64,000 nt of DNA from Rufibacter roseus (GTDB taxonomy: Bacteria; Bacteroidota; Bacteroidia; Cytophagales; Hymenobacteraceae): contig NZ_LRML01000009.1 of assembly GCF_001647285.1 (NCBI RefSeq), forward strand, positions 168,693-232,692. Direction: 5' to 3'. The translations under genes and the position numbers were made by a program. Below are positions 60,566-64,000 of the stretch, one piece after another. Positions within the stretch are counted from its first letter, which is position 1, and each line of letters opens with the position of its first letter. The notes beneath the pieces are model-generated. The model worked only from the letters and a program-made list of their open reading frames with translations, did not search any database and was not told the DNA's origin.

Positions 60566-61431
60566 GGTTGACTTATTTCTTCAGAAGCTTGTTCATTTAA
60601 ACGGGCTAAATCTCGCTTGCGCACCATCCAGGAGATGTGAATACTTACCTCATAGAGCAGGAGCAGCGGAATACCCATCAGCGTCATACTCAGTACATCG
60701 GGCGGTGACAGTATGGCTGCCACTAGCGCTATGGCCACAATAGCATGCTTGCGGTACAGTTTCATAAGCTCAGGTGTAACTATGCCCACCCTAGACAGAA
60801 AGAACACCACCATGGGCAGCTCAAACATTAAACCACAAGAAAGCACCAGCGTCACCAACATAGACACGTAAGAAGACAAATCAATGTCATTCTTAATACT
60901 GGGGTCTACCTGATATGAAGCTAAAAAGTTAATTGACAGCGGCGAAACAATAAAGTATCCAAACACAGCGCCCAGCAGAAACAGGAATGATACAAAGAAG
61001 ACAGCTCCTCTTGAGTTTTTCTGCTCCCTTGGGTACAAGCCTGGTTTTATAAAGCGCCAGATTTCCCAGAACATATAAGGGAAACCTAAAACTAACCCCA
61101 CTACCAAAGAGCTTGTCAAGTGCATGGTAAACTGCGCAGACAGCTCCCGGCTTTGCAGGGTAAAAGGTAAATCTTGTATACATAAGCCCGGCGAGTTGAT
61201 AGCAGCCCCAATCTCGCAGAGCTTACGGTAGGTAAAAAAACTTGTCTTGGAAGGCCCAAGGATTATTTGCCCGAAGACAAGCTCCTTGTTAGACAGGGCC
61301 AAGGCAGTAAAAACAACTATGGCAATAACAGAACGGATAATGTGCCATCTTAAAATTTCAAGATGGTCCAAAAAGGTCATTTCATGTTCTTCGCCGCTAT
61401 TCACTGTCACCCCTTCAGAACGTTGTGCCAT
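60562..61431 (-). CDS. tatC: Twin-arginine translocase subunit TatC
   Basis: Inner-membrane receptor of the Tat export pathway for folded proteins. The 289-residue protein has the TatC N-terminal signature MTFLDHLEILRWHIIRSV and six predicted helices; FPYMFWEIWRFIKPGLYPRE is the conserved first periplasmic/cytosolic region. An insert with two Cys residues (CEIGAAINSPGLCIQDLPF) sits in the first periplasmic loop. The gene lies between glyA (15-bp gap) and rpiB (4-bp overlap). tatA is not nearby. Confidence 0.96.
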   Translation of the reverse strand: MAQRSEGVTVNSGEEHEMTFLDHLEILRWHIIRSVIAIVVFTALALSNKELVFGQIILGPSKTSFFTYRKLCEIGAAINSPGLCIQDLPFTLQSRELSAQFTMHLTSSLVVGLVLGFPYMFWEIWRFIKPGLYPREQKNSRGAVFFVSFLFLLGAVFGYFIVSPLSINFLASYQVDPSIKNDIDLSSYVSMLVTLVLSCGLMFELPMVVFFLSRVGIVTPELMKLYRKHAIVAIALVAAILSPPDVLSMTLMGIPLLLLYEVSIHISWMVRKRDLARLNEQASEEISQP

Positions 61432-61446
61432 GTATGGTTATGTTGC

Positions 61447-62721
61447 TTAATAGCTGAACAGCGGGAATTCCTGCATCCAGCGGTTAATTTCTTTACGCGT
61501 GTCAGAAATGATGGTCTCATTGTCGTGGTTCATAAGCACGCGGTCAATGTACTCTACAACTCGGTCCATGTCTTGTTCTTTTAATCCACGGGTAGTTACA
61601 GCCGCCGAGCCAATCCGGATACCTGACGTAACAAACGGAGACTTGTCATCAAAGGGCACCATGTTTTTGTTGATGGTGATGTCTGCTTTGATCAACGTGT
61701 TCTCAGCCAATTTACCAGTCAAGTCTTTTGAACGAAGGTCTATCAGCATTAAGTGGTTAACCGTTCCGCCTGAAATAAGTTTATAGCCTCTGTCTACGAA
61801 GGACTTAGCCAGCACCTGTGCATTCTTCTGCACTTGCTGAGTATATTCTTTGTATGATGGTGAAAGTGCTTCAAAAAATGCCACTGCTTTGGCTGCAATT
61901 ACGTGCTCCAATGGGCCACCTTGCGTTCCAGGGAATACTCCGCCGTCTAGCAAAGAAGACATCATTTTTATTTCACCTTTCGGGGTTTTCAGGCCAAAAG
62001 GGTTTTCAAAATCTTTGCGCATCATGATCATGCCGCCACGTGGCCCGCGAAGGGTTTTGTGGGTAGTAGTGGTCACAATATGGCAATGTTCAAACGGGTC
62101 GTTCAACAATCCGGTAGCAATCAAACCGGCTGGGTGAGAAATGTCAGCTAACAATAAAGCTCCTACTGAATCAGCAGCTTCCCTAAGTAATTTGTAGTTC
62201 CAGTCGCGGGAATATGCAGAGGCGCCACATATAATCAATTTTGGTTTTTCGCGCTGCGCTACTTCTTTCACTTTCTCAAAATCAATCTCACCAGTCTCCG
62301 GCTCTACGCCATAGAAAGTTGGCTGGTACAGTTTACCCGAGAAGTTCACCGGAGAACCGTGCGTCAAGTGGCCCCCGTGCGAAAGATCGAAGCCCAGAAT
62401 TTTATCGCCGGAGTTTAGCACTGCCAACATAACGGCGGCATTGGCCTGAGCTCCAGAATGTGGCTGCACGTTTACCCATTCTACCTTAAACAGTTCTTTG
62501 GCGCGGTCAATAGCCAATTGCTCCGTTTGGTCTACTATTTCGCAGCCACCATAGTAGCGTTTACCAGGTAAGCCCTCTGCATATTTATTGGTTAACACAC
62601 TGCCCATGGCCTGCATTACCTGTTCAGATACAAAGTTTTCTGAGGCAATTAATTCTAAGCCATGCAGCTGGCGCTGGTGCTCTTGCTGTATTAAGTCGAA
62701 GATGTGGGAATCGCGTTGCAT
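61447..62721 (-). CDS. glyA: Serine hydroxymethyltransferase
   Basis: PLP enzyme converting serine and tetrahydrofolate to glycine and methylene-THF, a central one-carbon source. The 424-residue protein has [20 protein letters not shown], the N-terminal [13 protein letters not shown], and the PLP lysine in [20 protein letters not shown] 62721 ([11 protein letters not shown]) is preferred; the open frame runs another 15 codons upstream across the promoter. It heads the glyA-tatC-rpiB operon and is served by a well-formed promoter at 62744. Confidence 0.97.
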   Translation of the reverse strand: MQRDSHIFDLIQQEHQRQLHGLELIASENFVSEQVMQAMGSVLTNKYAEGLPGKRYYGGCEIVDQTEQLAIDRAKELFKVEWVNVQPHSGAQANAAVMLAVLNSGDKILGFDLSHGGHLTHGSPVNFSGKLYQPTFYGVEPETGEIDFEKVKEVAQREKPKLIICGASAYSRDWNYKLLREAADSVGALLLADISHPAGLIATGLLNDPFEHCHIVTTTTHKTLRGPRGGMIMMRKDFENPFGLKTPKGEIKMMSSLLDGGVFPGTQGGPLEHVIAAKAVAFFEALSPSYKEYTQQVQKNAQVLAKSFVDRGYKLISGGTVNHLMLIDLRSKDLTGKLAENTLIKADITINKNMVPFDDKSPFVTSGIRIGSAAVTTRGLKEQDMDRVVEYIDRVLMNHDNETIISDTRKEINRWMQEFPLFSY

Positions 62722-62743
62722 CCTTTTTAATTTAGTGGGTGCC

Positions 62744-62774
62744 CAAAAGTACGGCCAATGCGGCAAATTACCAA
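62744..62774 (-). promoter_or_regulatory. Promoter of the glyA-tatC-rpiB operon
   Basis: Minus strand TTG (62772-62774), 20 nt, TACTTTTG (62744-62751): full match to the Bacteroidota TTG-N19-21-TAnnTTTG layout. Predicted leader of about 18 nt to ATG 62721. Confidence 0.65.
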
Positions 62775-62840
62775 TGGTTTATCTTTTAGGATGAGGCAAG
62801 AAAATAGATGCTAGGTTTATTTATGTGATATTCATGAATG

Positions 62841-62874
62841 CAAAAGGAGAAGACTTATGCCTTCTCCTTTTGTG
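62841..62874 (-). terminator. Terminator of the T9SS surface protein gene
   Basis: Perfect 12-bp stem CAAAAGGAGAAG / CTTCTCCTTTTG with an 8-nt loop, about 27 bp beyond the minus-strand stop at 62901. Confidence 0.85.
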
Positions 62875-62900
62875 GTGATAATCTGTATATGTAGATTTCC

Positions 62901-64000
62901 TTACTTGACAATTCGGTGGTGGGTTGTTTTCCCGTGCATCTGAGTCGTTAAGATATAGACACCAGGGCTCAGAGACAATTGCTCTTCTTGAATTTCAACA
63001 GAAGTGCGTCCGGTCTCAACGAAGAACACTTGTTCAAATACTTTGTTCCCGGTGGTGCGGTAAACAGACACTTTTAATTGGCCTGCCTTCTGTGTCTCCA
63101 CGTTTAAGTTCAGTTTGCTCAAAACTGGGTTTGGGAAAGGTATTACTGTCGTACTTGCTTTATGCACGGTACCTCGTTCTATTACAATCACTTTGCTATA
63201 CTCGTAGCTGCCGTTCAGGTCGACCTGCTTCAGTCGGTAGTAAGTCTGTCCTCCGGCTGGCGAGGCATCCTCGAACTTGTAGGCAGTGGCAACGGAGCTG
63301 TTGGTCGCTTTGCTGTCCACCTGCCCAAGCGCCTTGAACTGGCCCCCCTTCAGATCGGTGGTCGACTGCACCTCGAAGTAGGCGTTGTCTCTCTCGGAGG
63401 CCGTTTCCCAGCTTAGCGTCACACCCCTTTCGGACGGGCTGGCCGTGAAGTCAACGAGCTCCACAGGGAGGGTACCCACCTCAAAATTTGAGGAACTAGC
63501 TGTTACCTGACCGTCTGCACCTGTTATTGTTATTTGACCTGAAGGCGCAGCTTCTGAAGGTACTGTTCCTTTTATTTCGTTAGGGTTAACAAATTGGTAA
63601 TTCTCTGCGTCAATAAGTTGATTTGAATTATTATAGAACTGCATTCTACCACCCTCTTCGGCTGATACAAAATTAGCTCCCTTGACTATGATTTCAGTGC
63701 CTATCGGTGCTCTTGTTGGGTTGAAAGTGGTGACAATCGGCGTGGTCACGGTGAACGGGGTGGAGGTGTTCCCGTACTGGTTCTGCACTATGAAGCTTCC
63801 CGACACGGCGTTCGCCGGTACGTTGAAGAGGATGCTGCCGTTCTCTATCCTGTAGTTGTCGGCTATAACGGGGTTGCCCGCTGGGTCGGTGAAGATCACG
63901 TTCCCGTTGTTGGCCGCCGTCGAGAAGTTAGATCCTGTAACGGTCACCTCGGTGCCCACCGGTGCCCTTGTCGGGGTGACAGTCGAAATCACAGGCGCAG
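62901..64000 (-). CDS. TIG/IPT-repeat surface protein with T9SS sorting domain (partial, 5' end missing)
   Basis: The last 366 codons of a gene whose 5' part lies beyond the window edge; the frame stays open to base 64000, so the GTG at 63992 is not the start. Two IPT/TIG modules (ISTVTPTRAPVGTEVTVTG and TTFNPTRAPIGTEIIVKG) are visible, each beginning with the PTRAPxGTE repeat. A central part (LPVELVDFTASPSERGVTLS, YRLKQVDLNGSYEYSKVIVI) is the segment that usually precedes the type A T9SS C-terminal domain, which follows (FPNPVLSKLNLNVETQKAGQ ... PGVYILTTQMHGKTTHHRIVK). The protein should be exported by T9SS and attached to the surface; the GldJ and PorP/SprF genes are parts of that route. 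Base composition changes abruptly within it. Confidence 0.88.
   Translation of the reverse strand, partial: APVISTVTPTRAPVGTEVTVTGSNFSTAANNGNVIFTDPAGNPVIADNYRIENGSILFNVPANAVSGSFIVQNQYGNTSTPFTVTTPIVTTFNPTRAPIGTEIIVKGANFVSAEEGGRMQFYNNSNQLIDAENYQFVNPNEIKGTVPSEAAPSGQITITGADGQVTASSSNFEVGTLPVELVDFTASPSERGVTLSWETASERDNAYFEVQSTTDLKGGQFKALGQVDSKATNSSVATAYKFEDASPAGGQTYYRLKQVDLNGSYEYSKVIVIERGTVHKASTTVIPFPNPVLSKLNLNVETQKAGQLKVSVYRTTGNKVFEQVFFVETGRTSVEIQEEQLSLSPGVYILTTQMHGKTTHHRIVK

Noticed and set aside
1..64000. CRISPR array, tRNA or rRNA genes
   Set aside because: I looked for regularly spaced direct repeats and for cloverleaf or rRNA-like sequence and saw none. The repeats here are palindromes scattered at irregular distances.

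Overview
The window looks like chromosomal DNA of a pigmented Bacteroidota bacterium of the Cytophagales, most plausibly Hymenobacteraceae (Rufibacter/Pontibacter-like). Supporting evidence: a SusC/SusD pair, type IX secretion/gliding parts (GldJ, a PorP/SprF protein, a surface protein with a T9SS sorting tail), single-chain GlyRS, a CrtD/CruF carotenoid pair, many lipoproteins and promoters of the Bacteroidota type (TTG, about 20 nt, TAnnTTTG). The genus is an inference. There is no prophage, CRISPR array, rRNA or tRNA that I can see, and genes point both ways without strand bias.

Layout. 0.5-7.4 kb: dipeptide epimerase, glycyl-tRNA synthetase, a PiT phosphate transporter followed by a very divergent PiT-like protein, and an unknown acidic protein. 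7.44-7.99 kb: a gene-free 550-bp stretch dense in DnaA-box-like 9-mers with an AT-rich block, 2.6 kb from mnmG (gidA); this is my best candidate for a replication origin. 8-18.5 kb: a minus-strand series (Ig-like lipoprotein, methyltransferase, mnmG, ybeY, RsbW-like ATPase, a giant DUF4175 coiled-coil protein, exonuclease III, two small proteins). 18.6-28.6 kb: ComF, GldJ, PorP/SprF, AsmA-like protein, DUF4382 lipoprotein, DinB, diacylglycerol kinase, acyltransferase. 29.4-34.4 kb: a SusC/SusD pair. 34.8-42.3 kb: fumarase, a family-10-like glycosidase, VanX-like dipeptidase with a tiny membrane protein, M16 peptidase. 42.7-48 kb: Tll0287-like lipoprotein, thioredoxin, DUF6952, twin TetR regulators, cruF-crtD. 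48.3-50.6 kb: tandem CsgG-like paralogues and a DUF2939 protein. 50.9-51.6 kb: a Y1 (RAYT/IS200-like) transposase framed by its own palindromes. 51.7-59.7 kb: SNF2 helicase, FtsX/LolE-type permease, GNAT, methyltransferase, rbfA, membrane protein. 60.1-62.7 kb: glyA-tatC-rpiB operon. 62.9 kb to the edge: the C-terminal part of a TIG-repeat T9SS cargo protein.

The most striking unexplained structure is in the intergenic DNA. About 21 copies of an imperfect 38-40-bp palindrome (arms CTGTTTTAGGCCTGTTTTC / GAAAACAGGCCTAAAACAG) are scattered through the window, roughly one per 3 kb, never inside a convincing gene and mostly within 60 bp of a stop codon. Paired arm changes in several copies suggest that the folded structure is conserved. 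Other palindrome families (GGACAGGTCGCGACCTGTCC, CGGAAGTTACTTCCG, GCGCAAGCGTCCGCTTGTGT, TAGCCGAGGGATCT, and the transposase-linked AATGGGTTTCAACCCATT/GGCTTTAGCC) occur in other gaps. These look like several independent REP/MITE systems, only one of which has a visible transposase here.
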